Source: Spirogloea muscicola
Lineage: Eukaryota > Streptophyta > Zygnematophyceae > Spirogloeales > Spirogloeaceae
NCBI GenBank assembly: GCA_009602725.1
Contig: WELB01000023.1
Location: 1 to 42,491 of the forward strand
DNA length: 42,491 nucleotides
Reading direction: 5' to 3'
Made by a program: the position numbers and the translations under genes. Shown in pieces: positions 33,263 through 42,491 of this stretch. The notes beneath the pieces are model-generated. The model did not search any database. It saw only the letters and a program-made list of their open reading frames with translations, and was not told the DNA's origin. Position 1 is the first letter of the stretch; every line of letters begins with the position of its first letter.

Positions 33263-36200
33263 TCACCCTTTATCCTGGAAAAACTGGTGCAGCAAGCGGG
33301 GGACGTCACCAAAGCCTCTCGTGCAGCAAATTAATTGCTCCCTTATCCAGCCGGGAAGCTTGGTGAGAGGTCCACCTTGGCTACTGAGATTGTAGCGTGT
33401 GTCCAGCAGAATTATGGCTGCGTAATCTCCAACATGGCGGATAGCGCGACCTGCAACACAGAGTCTCATCGAGCAAAAGAGGCACATAAGACAGTGCACT
33501 TATTTGGGTCCTCAAAGAGTCGCTACTGAGGCCCTGTTGATGACCAGCCAAACGATGAATACAAACTGACCTAAGTTGCTCAGGTGGCACTTACCAACAG
33601 ACTGATTGACTGCCTTCATGCAAAGGTTTTCATAGTATGCTTGTCCTCGTTGTCCGCACCTCCGAAGGATGTTCACCTGGGCAGCCTGCAACAGCAAGCA
33701 AGGTCTCTTGCGCTATCACTGACAGGATACCTTCACTGTGAGCTTTGACAATGCTTGACAGATTATTGTGCAGGTCAAGTAAAGGACAAACAGTCTGGAA
33801 GGAAGACAGTACCCCCTTTGCAGTGTTGTGAGCATTCTCTGTGATCGGTCGTTGATCCAAGTAGTGCATCCGCTCAAGGAGCTCCGGATCTGAGGGGCTT
33901 GGATAGGGAAGACCAACCATGACCACGCATCTGCCCATGCCATCGCTGAAGTTGATACCTTCGGACATCTTGCCTCCAACAACACATAGTAGCAGAGCAC
34001 CGCCTGATCTCCTTCCCCTCTGCTGTCTTGGATTCCCAGGACGTCCTTGGCTTAACCTCTCTTCTCCAATGGGTGCACTACCTGCCCGCTCCAGGCATGC
34101 CCCCGCCTTGCAAGAGGCAGCATCCTGTGAGCTTAGCTGTCCACTTTGTCGATGTTGGAGTGTATTTATGCAGTCACGGTACTGCTGGAGCACTTTGTCC
34201 ACATCAGTGGAGCAACGTGGTTCTCGGAAGACCGTTTTCTTCTCCTCAATCCTTTTCATCATGCCGGAAGCATGCCATGTATCATGCACTTCGCTTTCGT
34301 AGGCGAAGGAAGGAAAAAAGCACACCACTCCATCAGGAACTAGTGTACATATGTTGCACATTATTCGTCCCAGCTCCTCAATCTGTCCATTTAAATCATG
34401 GCCTTCAATGTAAGCAGGGCTAGTGAGCTTCCTACAAAGTATGGTAAGGCAAGCAGAGCACATTGAAGTTGGCTCCGCAAGGACTTGCATATCACTCAAT
34501 GTGACGGTCGAGGAGAAACAGACATGAAGCATCAGTCTCAGCTCACAGCCTGCTGCATAAGAAGACTCCCCATTAAAGTCACAAGAATCAGAGTACTCGA
34601 GCTACAAGGCCTTACAGCACTCTGCAAGCGCAACGAGTGCCTCATAAACGAAGACAACGGAGACCATACCATGGTCTGAGAAGAGCGCAACTTGAAGCTG
34701 AAATTCAACTCCTTTCCAGTGGGGCCCTTAGGAATGGCCAATGGAAGGATGCTACTTGCAGGTACAATATGACCACAGGAATAGACCTGCAAATGCTTGT
34801 GATCAATGCTCGGAAATAATCCATCTCGAAGATCCTGAATCGGCTGTAGTGTACCACCTGCAAGTATGACTGCTCGTGCACTCTGCACAATCTGCAGGCC
34901 GGAACCAACAATCTATCAGCGTTGATTGTGCTCTGGAGCTCATGAATCAGCCATCTGCGCTCATTCTATTTTAAAACCTTGGAGCTTTTGCATTAAGCAG
35001 GCATAGAGTAGCTCACTTCTTCAAAGTGCTTTGCAGCATTGAGCATGACAAACTTGTAGTAGGGATCCTCTGTCTCAGGACCTGCTGCTTGGCATAGCAC
35101 CCGGCCGTCTGAATCTGCATTGACTAGAGCGATAAGAAAGTCTGCAAATGCTCGAAAAGCACTCATTGAGGTGCTTTTACTTTCATAAGAAACCTCGCCG
35201 ATCTGGAGGTGCTGAGGCTGCTGTTGCTGCCCATATGTGCTCACCTGCAAGAAACACTAGCGCTGTATGACGCACCCACAGTTGCAAAGCATCAACAAGC
35301 AGTGCTGTTGCTCGTGTTGCCCTTTGGCTTTCTCACTACATATTTCATATTTTGTAAGGAAGTCCATGAAGCACGTCAGACAGGGGTTGTGCTTCTCTAC
35401 ATGTCAGCGTTAAACTTTGGTCAAAAGACAAACTCAGCTACATTGTTGGCGAGCTGTTGGAGCGAGCATGACAAAAAGCCAAACCTTGTGTACAATATTG
35501 CTGTCCTTGATGTATCGTTCCAGCTTAAACAAGTTCAAATTGTCAAGGCCGCATAGAAATGTGAAGTCATTGATAGTCATTATCCTAGTTGCTGTTTGTG
35601 TCATGGTGCAAGCTCCTCCTTCTGCGAGTAATCTACGCAGACACTAAAGTCATTGTCGACTTCAAAGTAGATCAGAAGCACTCAAATTGCAATGGCGAGC
35701 TTGCGGCATCTGTAATTTCACCAGGTTTTGGTATCAGGCAGGATCCAGGGATCTGGAGAGCTCACCGCTACTCAGACATTTCAATAGGGTTGTCAAAATT
35801 TGTAGCAACAGCTGGATGTATCTCCGATTTGATGAAGCGAGGCGATCCTTATACCTGTCCAGGTATGCTCCCAGCTGAAGTTGCACGCTCATAATCTGCA
35901 GAACATGTCTCTATACATCATGCCCTATATGATGCTCCATAGACGATGATAGTCATTATGTAAGGTATTACTAAGATGATCTCACAATATTAAACATATT
36001 GTCAATGGCAGAGTCGATGTGGGCTCAAATAGTGGGCCACACATCTGCATGGCTCTGAGCAGGATTTGGAATCAGAAGTAACGACTGCACCTGCAACTTA
36101 GAGAGTCGGCAGCTGTAGATGCTTGCAACTGTGTCCACCAGATTATGGGCTTCATCAATGACAACTATGGAACCTTGTACATGCACATCAAGTGCTTCCC

Positions 36201-38154
36201 GTGTCTGCTTGTGCAGCAACGCCTGTTGGGCACCAAAGAGCAGTTGTGTGCCCGGCTATTGTGAGAGCCCCTCACAGGAGCTGACGATGCTGATGATCCC
36301 CTGTCAATGTTCACATGTTACAAGATGTTGGTTTCAATGTCCTCCAAGCATAGGAATGCACAATTGCTAATGTCTGGAGGCTAGACAAGCCTCACCTGAT
36401 ATGGCAGGACGACAAGGTCTGCCATAGGGACGAGTTGCCTGCTGGCATAATAAGGGCAGCTCTCTAACTGCCTTCCAACTTTGACAAGTTCCTCAATATC
36501 CAACGGTGGCGCCTCCAGAAGATACTTCTTGAATTTGCGTTGACCCTTCTGTGAGAGGAATGGGCAGCCCTTCTTGGCCTTGCTAGCCTTCAATCCCTCC
36601 CTGTCCCCCTGCGGAGCAGACACGAAGTCAGGCAATGCACCGTCTCACAGGCTTGCCAGTCTCACACTATTTAAATACTTGATTGCTGCGAGCAAGTTAA
36701 GCTCCCAATAACTGCAAATTTCAGGTAGGAGCAATGTCCAACTTCACAGGTGCAGAGCAATCAGGGTCAGCTTTCAGACTTTGCCTTTGAGAGCCCCGAT
36801 GCTACAGTCCAGCTGTAGGTAAAAGGTCTACCTTCTTCTTGACGTCCTTCTGCTTCTGCAGCTCCAAGCAGCGTTCGTTGACATGGGCTGCACTTCCTGA
36901 CAATCTCACAGCTGCAATAACACTGCAGGAGTAAGTGGCCCTCAGAGCAATGAAGCACCGTACGGAGATTGTTAGATTCGGAAAAAAGTTACATGTACTA
37001 TTCCTTTCGCAAAGCGTGCACATTCCAGTGCTTCATCATGTGGATCCAGGTTCATCTTACCTTACCTTCGTTTATGCACAAGCTCTTGCGGGAGCCCAGT
37101 GCCACGGTCTGTAAGGACTCTGCAAATAAGGTTTTCCTGAGTTCCCCGACAAATTGTGAGAGCTGTGAATGGGTCCTGCTGCAGAAGAAGACCTTCAGTT
37201 GCTTCACACCTTCCTTGCTCTCCTTGTTGCTTTCGTCCTCACTGCTGCTTGCAGAGTCCACCATGCGGAGACGCTCCCTACTTCTCTTCTTCGAAGCTGC
37301 CAGCCAATTGCACTCAGCCATCCAGTCACGTTTGAGGCTTCTGGGTGAATTGTCTTGTAGCAGCTGCTTTCACGGCCTTGGATAATGTCAGAAGTCGCAT
37401 TCCTAGGCAACTTGCAGACTATCTTGCATGTACGAGCTTGAACAGAAAAGACACGATGTACCTTCGGAATCGCTGTCCCAGTCGTCAAGAAGAAGCTCAT
37501 CCTCATGTATGCCTTGTTCCCCATGTACGTTGGCTTCCAGATTGGGCAAGGCAGCCTCAACGACCATTTCAAGACCTCTTCGAGCAGCAGCCTTCTTCGC
37601 CTTTATCTTGTTCTTGCGCTGGAGAGAACAAGGCTTCAAATAATTGATCTTCGAAGGCACGTCCCGCAACCAATCTGGTTCCAGTGTCACGACCTCTCCA
37701 GTTGTGACCAAGTCTTTTGCTGCCTCGCTTGCTGAGCTCTGCTGTTGCTGATCAAGGAGCCACTGCAATGTGCTGCATATGAGGCTCAGCGTCTTCCCTG
37801 TACCTGCATAATGTCAGATAACAGTCTCATATCAGCTAAAGGGTAATTGATTCCAATAGCAAGAGCTCCAGGCGTCATGCCCAAATCCAGCGATTCCTGG
37901 CTTCCGGAACAGAGGCGTAATGCGTCTTGGCTAAGTCATCCGAAGCTTGTACAACGACCAGCGGGCCGGCAGGAGAGCAAATGGTGCACACCGGTGGGAC
38001 TCTCCACGATACCCACGCCGCCGCGGTCCAGGCAATCATAGACGGCTTGCATGAAGCCCTTCTGGATGTCATAAGGGGGAAATGGGAAGGCGCCGAACAT
38101 GGCATCATGGTGGCTTGCATTATCAGTAGCGCCCTTGACGCACTCGCCACTCAT
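33263..38154 (-). CDS. DDX11: DDX11/CHL1 iron-sulfur DNA helicase
   Basis: Thirteen exons join in phase to 895 aa: 38154-37992, 37803-37462, 37296-37066, 36911-36832, 36608-36396, 36222-36091, 35895-35766, 35591-35485, 35244-35017, 34891-34670, 34382-33813, 33676-33595 and 33450-33263. XPD-family motifs are complete: [12 protein letters not shown], Walker A ESPTGTGKT (residues 51-59, spliced within G55), [17 protein letters not shown] at 366-369, [40 protein letters not shown] and [20 protein letters not shown]. Four cysteines at 242, 260, 287 and 323 fit the 4Fe-4S cluster of this family. The enzyme unwinds DNA 5'-3' and supports sister-chromatid cohesion and genome stability. An extra segment rich in Gln/Ser/Arg (about 45 aa) precedes the SEGINF motif. 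ATG 38154 is the first in frame after a stop; MFGAF 18 codons on is an alternative. Confidence 0.94.
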
Positions 38155-38690
38155 GGTGGCACGCTCGACGTCCAAGCTTTCCTACACGGCCCTCAGTGCC
38201 GCGTGGCATCCGCCGGTCCGCGACGCTGGCCAGGGCCACGGCTCTCGCCGGCCCCGACGGCAGCCGGCCTCCGGCCACGCCGCCGGCGCCGGAGCGANAA
38301 CCTGGCCTCTGAAACCATAGACCCCCCTGAAACCCTTACGCCAGAGCCCGCAGTGGCGCCCGCCGCCGCGCTCGCTTCCCATTCCGAGGCCCTCCTCCGC
38401 TCGTCTGCTCTGTGGTTCCTGCTCCTTACTAGCTGCCGCCGGCTGGACTCGGCGCGGTAGCAGTCCCACGAGGCGGCGACTGAGTCGCCACGTTGTGGCG
38501 AGCGCCGGGCCTGAGGAGCGGGGCCGCGCTCGCGACAGGACCTGCTCCGACTGAGACGGCTGAGACGAGCCTTTCTCGCCGGCCATGATCGTCAGACTTG
38601 CCGCGTCCCAATTGGCTCGTTGTTGGTAGCTCGTGAGCTCCAGGGGCTCATCCGAGAGTAGCCGCCTCGGCCGGCGGCAGTCCCGGCGCG
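38155..38690. promoter_or_regulatory. Divergent promoter region, DDX11 / SYP81
   Basis: A GC-rich 536-bp interval lies between two divergent starts, with an N at 38298. A minus-strand ATG frame (38586-38182) starting MAGEKGSSQPSQSEQVLSRA ends in a stop just upstream of the helicase start. It could be an upstream open frame in the helicase leader or chance in GC-rich DNA. Confidence 0.45.
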
Positions 38691-40715
38691 ATGGCCGTGC
38701 AAGGCGGGAGGGACCGCACCGAGGCCTTCAGGGAGACGGTGCGGCTGGCGGCGTCGCTCGAGGGCCGCTCTGAGGTAAGCTCCGAGCCGGGAGAGGGCTC
38801 TTGAGGGCCCTCTCGGACGCCGCTGACCATGCTCAAGGCCGGTAGAAGCGAGCCAGCGACGTCTTCTGAGCGTGCTTTTGCCGTATGGCTGGCACGTTAC
38901 ACCAGGCGCAGATGGCGAAGATAGCGTCCAAGTTCCTGTTGAGGCAGCCGGTTCTCCACACCCCCTTCCACCGTACGGCGCTCGACATTGTAGGCATTTG
39001 CACCAGTCGGCCACTCTTTCGTGCAAATTAAGCCACTTGCAAGCTACTGGGCCGACGAAGCAGGCTTTCACTGAAGTACAGCACTTGACGCTGCGGCGCT
39101 GGCACTGTTCTGCTGTCATGGCAGCTCGGCAACGTGCGGATGATGCAGGCCTTCATTGCCAGGCACCACAAGGACTATCTTGACCAGCAGCGGAGCACTG
39201 AGCGAGAGAAGGATGACATAGAGTACGAGGTGCGGGCTGCCCACCCAGCTGCATGACGCTCGTGTCCTGTTAGCAGTGTTGTTCATCGTGTCTGTCGTGC
39301 ACATGGTTACAGCAGGAGGTTCATCCATGAAGCTTGTTGAGAGTAAAGGACGTTGTCTATGCAACACTCTAAGACATCTATCTGTACTCTTCAGTCGTCG
39401 CTGAGCATCTTAAAAACCTGACAAATGTGCTTTCATTATGTTTGCTTCTTAAGGTTGGGCTCTTTATGAAGGCCTGTCGAGAGCGGATCGACGTCCTGAG
39501 AGCAACTATAGTTGCTGAGCCTGGAAAGCCCTCATCGCTCAGCTGGCTTGGGCTACCCCAGCAGAGCGGTTCGGAGCCTCATGTAGCAGCTCATCAGCAA
39601 GGCGTGGTATGCACATTATCCTTCTCAGCAGACGAATTGCTGCATTCAAGCTTTGCCTGTCAGTGTCTACCTCCCTTCAAGCTCTAGCCTATCGTAAGCA
39701 AGCTGTCAATGTCGCTTCTGTGGGGCCTAGGTGCTGTACCTGAGCGAGCGCCTTGCAGCAGTCGCAGGCGTCTTCGATAAGATGAGGGTAGTTCGATACC
39801 AGGAGGCATTGGAGCACCGCGAGCCCCTCAACAGGCTCAGGGCGAAAAGGGATGCAGGGATGCTGGGAAGCCCTGATGGCGGCAGGTCCAAAGTACTAGA
39901 CATTACAACAACTGAAGCAAGGGGAGATGGGCAAGCCCAAATTCTTCTCCAAGAAGATACAAGGGCGCTGCAGGTAGATAACAGGGTTATATGCTTCTGT
40001 GTGATCTGTATTTGCTGGATACCCTTGCAGGGCACCCCTCTGTGTGAGTTGCTGCGAGATCTGGTTGTAGTGGTGGCAAATGGTGCTCTAGACACTGAGG
40101 AGCTGGCATCGTGGCCCCTGTATCATGGTGAACATATTTCTGATCTGGTAAAGATGGACATACTGCCACTGTGGCTTATGGACAGGTTGAGCTGAGCAGC
40201 TTGTTGGACAGTGCCCGTGAAGCCGAGAGCAAGATGCTGGAGATGTCCGCGCTCAGCCACCTCTTCTCTACACACATTGTTCAGCAGGCTCATCAGATTG
40301 AGCAGCTGTATCAGCAGGTGTGAATTGCTGCACGTGCCAAGTGTGCCAGTAATAGAAAAAGGTGGCTTGCATCTTCGTTGGAGCAGAGAGCCTATTTCCG
40401 CTATACTGGATTGAGCTGTCTCTGGAATGCCTGGTGACATTTACGTGTCAGCATGTACTGAAGGTGGCAAGCATGCCGCAGCTACTGGAGTTTGCTAGTT
40501 CCGCACAATTGCAGCTGTGTGCAGTCCTGTGCACTTTTCTTATATATAAAAAATGTGCTCATTGCTGACAGGCTGTGGAGGCAACGCAAAATGTAGAGAA
40601 GGGCAACAAGGAGCTCGTCAAGACAGTGCGGAGTAATAAGGATAACCGTACTTTCCTCCTCCTCTTTCTGATTGTCGCATCCTTGGCTCTTCTGTTTCTA
40701 GATTGGTATCAATGA
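38691..40715 (+). CDS. SYP81: Qa-SNARE syntaxin 18 / SYP81 type
   Basis: Seven exons join in phase to 312 aa (38691-38774, 38912-38989, 39125-39229, 39454-39606, 39731-39973, 40186-40317, 40572-40715); plant SYP81 has about 310. The N-terminal RDRTEAFRETVRLAASLEG is the ER-syntaxin signature. A helical domain follows (VRMMQAFIARHHKDYLDQQR), then VVLYLSERLAAVAGVFDKMR. The SNARE helix is ESKMLEMSALSHLFSTHIVQ continuing QAHQIEQLYQQAVEATQNVE, and the C-terminal anchor is RTFLLLFLIVASLALLFLDW. This SNARE acts at the ER in Golgi-to-ER retrograde fusion with Sec20, Use1 and the Dsl1 tether. The exon 4 donor at 39607 (rather than 39604) preserves the GVVLYLSE stretch seen in plant homologues. The gene is divergent from the helicase. 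Confidence 0.94.
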
Positions 40716-40996
40716 CTGCCGAGCGTGCACAGCCGAATCACAATTAGTATGGACTTGCTTCAAAGTAGCGGGCTTTCTCATGAAGGCGTCAGCTGCTATT
40801 CACACATCGTAGCAGTGGCCACATGTGCCACGCGTATTGTTGTCCAGCGTTCACAAAATGCTCTGAGCATGTCCGAGTGCCAAACAGACGTTGCCAGGTG
40901 TGCAAAGCCAGTAGGCATGATGTGCATGTATTCCAGCAATGTGCACTCAGCATCTTGTCATAGTTGTCCTGGCCATACAGATGCCTTCAAGCACAT
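40716..40996. other. Convergent 3' intergenic region
   Basis: These 281 bp separate the syntaxin stop from the DUF3598-like stop. I see no gene, element or strong hairpin here. Confidence 0.5.
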
Positions 40997-42403
40997 TCAC
41001 AAGGTGCCATCCTCGACTCGCTTGTACCGACCTCCGCGCACATACTCGAGTTCTCCAGAGGCTGCGTACTTGACCCACGTCTGCAAGATTTCGTCGCTGC
41101 TGGCGAGCCACGTGGCCACAAACTTGAAGTCCTTACCAATCGGCAATGTCAGAGGGGCAGCCATGGAGACATTGTTCGGTAGATGGTGAAGAACGACCGA
41201 ATTTGAGTCTCGGCCTCCATGGAAGCCCTTCCACTCGCCCATTGCTTCTGAGTGGTCGAGGTTTGGGGTAATTGTCCTTTCGAGGCCCACAAACCGGCCC
41301 CTCGGCTCCGGTCTCGCCGGTGCTAGGTCCGCTTTCTCATGTGTCCACCGATCGCCAGTCCAGGAGGCCGGCTGTTGCTGGTCGTCAGGCAGGGCGTCCT
41401 CCAGCGTCAGGCCGACCAGAAGCGCCTCCTTCTCGTTGTAGCCGACCGGGACGCTGAACCGTGCGTCTGGGCCTGCGGAGTAGCAAGCAGGGCACAACGT
41501 TTATTCGGCAGACGTGACAAGTGACCGAGTCGCTGTTGTGGCAGGGCTTTTGGCAGCACCGTGGACCTGCCATGAAGAAGAACTCGACGAAGACGGCCGA
41601 CTTGGGATCGCCGGGCTTGACCCGCAGCTGCGCCCAGCAGTTGTCACCGTCGGGCCCGAGGGCGAGAACACGGTGGTCTGGCGATTGCGGGTGCACGAGG
41701 CCGTCGGGCAGGCTGTGCTCGGCAGCGCTGTAGTGCCATGGCCCGAAGTCCCACTTCCAGTCCGCGTCGCCTTCGGCTCCATACCACTGGTTCTGCAACA
41801 AGCGAGCACCGAACGCCAGCCACAGCAAAGATTTGTTGGTCTGGGTCTGCAGCTGCTCGCTGACTTGCAGAGCAGCGGCCGTGCAGTCTGGCTGTGCTCC
41901 GTGGCTCGCAGTGATGGCCGGCTGGCGCCGACCTTCTGGCGGGCCGCCGTGGCGCCGGCGTCGGTGGCCTGCAGCGAGCGCACAGAGCGGTAGGACTTGG
42001 AGATGCTGGCGCCGGCGGCGGGCTCCCACAGCACCCAGAGGCCGTGCCAGTGCCGCAGGTGCGGCCGGTGCCACGCCCAGTGCTCCTCGGTGCTCAGGCG
42101 CCGGCTGCTGCCGCCGCCTTCAATGCCGCCGCGGCCGTCAGCATGCATCTCGGAGCGGCAGCGCGAGGCCCCCTTGCTGGGCTGCGCAGCGCTGCGGCTG
42201 CCGGCGCAGTGCTGTGCCGGTCCATCGGCGCTCCTGCGCAAGGCTCGCTCGTCGGAGGTACTGATTCCCCGCAGTCCAAGACAGCGTCGAGAAAGGCGGG
42301 TAGTCCGGGTGTCTGCCACTGTCCCGGAGGCGGCAGGCCGCAGGCTGGGGGCCCGACGGCCGCAGGCAGGGGCGCTGCCGGCGAGGGCGGCGGCGGCCGT
42401 CAT
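40997..42403 (-). CDS. DUF3598-like protein, probably plastid-targeted
   Basis: Three exons (42403-41933, 41792-41567, 41472-40997) join in phase to 390 aa. The N-terminal roughly 85 residues are Ala/Arg/Ser-rich with few acids, like a transit peptide. The core has EEHWAWHRPHLRHWHGLWVL, SKSYRSVRSLQA, then NQWYGAEGDADWKWDFGPWH and VFVEFFFMAG, and a C-terminal half with MGEWKGFHGGRDSNSV, HHLPNNVSMAAPLTLPIGKD and VATWLASSDEILQTWVKYAA. The two-lobed pattern, each lobe with a W-x-G near its start and an 'LP-x-x-V-x-x-x-P' segment in the second, resembles DUF3598 proteins of cyanobacteria and plants, thought to have lipocalin-like beta barrels. Function is unknown. The family assignment is from pattern memory and should be treated as tentative; the exon model is solid. 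Confidence 0.65.
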
Positions 42404-42491
42404 GGCGCGCCGATCATCGCAATGCCGCCCGCCCCAGCCAACCCACAGAGGGCGCTACGGCGAGAGCGGCGCCGGGGCCGGCGGGTGCGGC
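42404..42491. other. GC-rich 5' region at the window edge
   Basis: An ATG at 42422 opens a plus-strand Arg/Pro-rich frame to the window end. It begins only about 20 bp from the DUF3598-like start codon, so it may be leader sequence or chance. It is not supported as a gene. Confidence 0.3.

Noticed and set aside
42422-42491. Plus-strand ATG frame at the window edge
   Set aside because: It is only about 20 bp from a divergent start codon, Arg/Pro-rich, and truncated by the window; no support.

Overview
The window looks like nuclear DNA of a green plant-lineage unicell, most likely a chlorophyte (trebouxiophyte-like) alga. Genes are intron-rich, with GT-AG introns of roughly 40-580 bp. Many protein families are plant-type: NEET with a transit-like leader, a SYP81-type syntaxin, a BAT1-like permease and a CHL1/DDX11 helicase. 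First exons are very GC-rich, whereas introns and intergenic DNA are near 45-50% GC. I found no rRNA, tRNA, CRISPR or bacterial operon signal.

Layout. (1) 1-4.9 kb is a repeat island of retroelement 3' fragments and short hairpin elements with one orphan exon, followed by a diverged tandem duplication at 5.2-6.2 kb. (2) 6.5-10.9 kb, minus: a 16-exon TPR protein. (3) 11.7-13.3 kb: a second hairpin-element island. (4) 13.8-14.7 kb, plus: a CDGSH/NEET Fe-S protein. (5) 15.2-16.4 kb: a third repeat island. (6) 16.9-20.7 kb, plus: a 10-exon amino-acid permease. (7) 22.0-23.2 kb, minus: TAF13, and 24.1-25.5 kb, plus: a tail-anchored protein with a FFAT-like motif. Both lose their 5' ends in a poly-A tract plus an 834-N gap. 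(8) 26.2-27.3 kb, minus: a plastid-type GNAT-like protein, divergent from a 9-exon Nudix hydrolase (27.6-29.9 kb, plus). (9) 30.4-32.2 kb, minus: a protein with two HIT domains, next to a roughly 104-bp-arm inverted repeat. (10) 32.8-33.1 kb: a retroelement fragment. (11) 33.3-38.2 kb, minus: a 13-exon DDX11/CHL1 Fe-S helicase, divergent from SYP81 syntaxin (38.7-40.7 kb, plus). (12) 41.0-42.4 kb, minus: a DUF3598-like protein.

The genes are mostly unrelated housekeeping functions: transcription initiation, cohesion and genome maintenance, ER SNARE, Fe-S handling and amino-acid transport. One possible theme is nucleotide-pool chemistry, since the Nudix hydrolase and the double-HIT protein converge tail to tail. 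For nine genes I built exon chains whose splice phases close exactly. The HIT gene and the two gap-truncated genes remain incomplete.

The least conventional content is in the repeat islands. A retroelement C-terminal module is present in many 5'-truncated copies that differ mainly at synonymous positions. A tiny (about 61 bp) hairpin element has demonstrably inserted into one copy with a perfect 7-bp target duplication. The same hairpin occurs in the retroelement 3' untranslated region.
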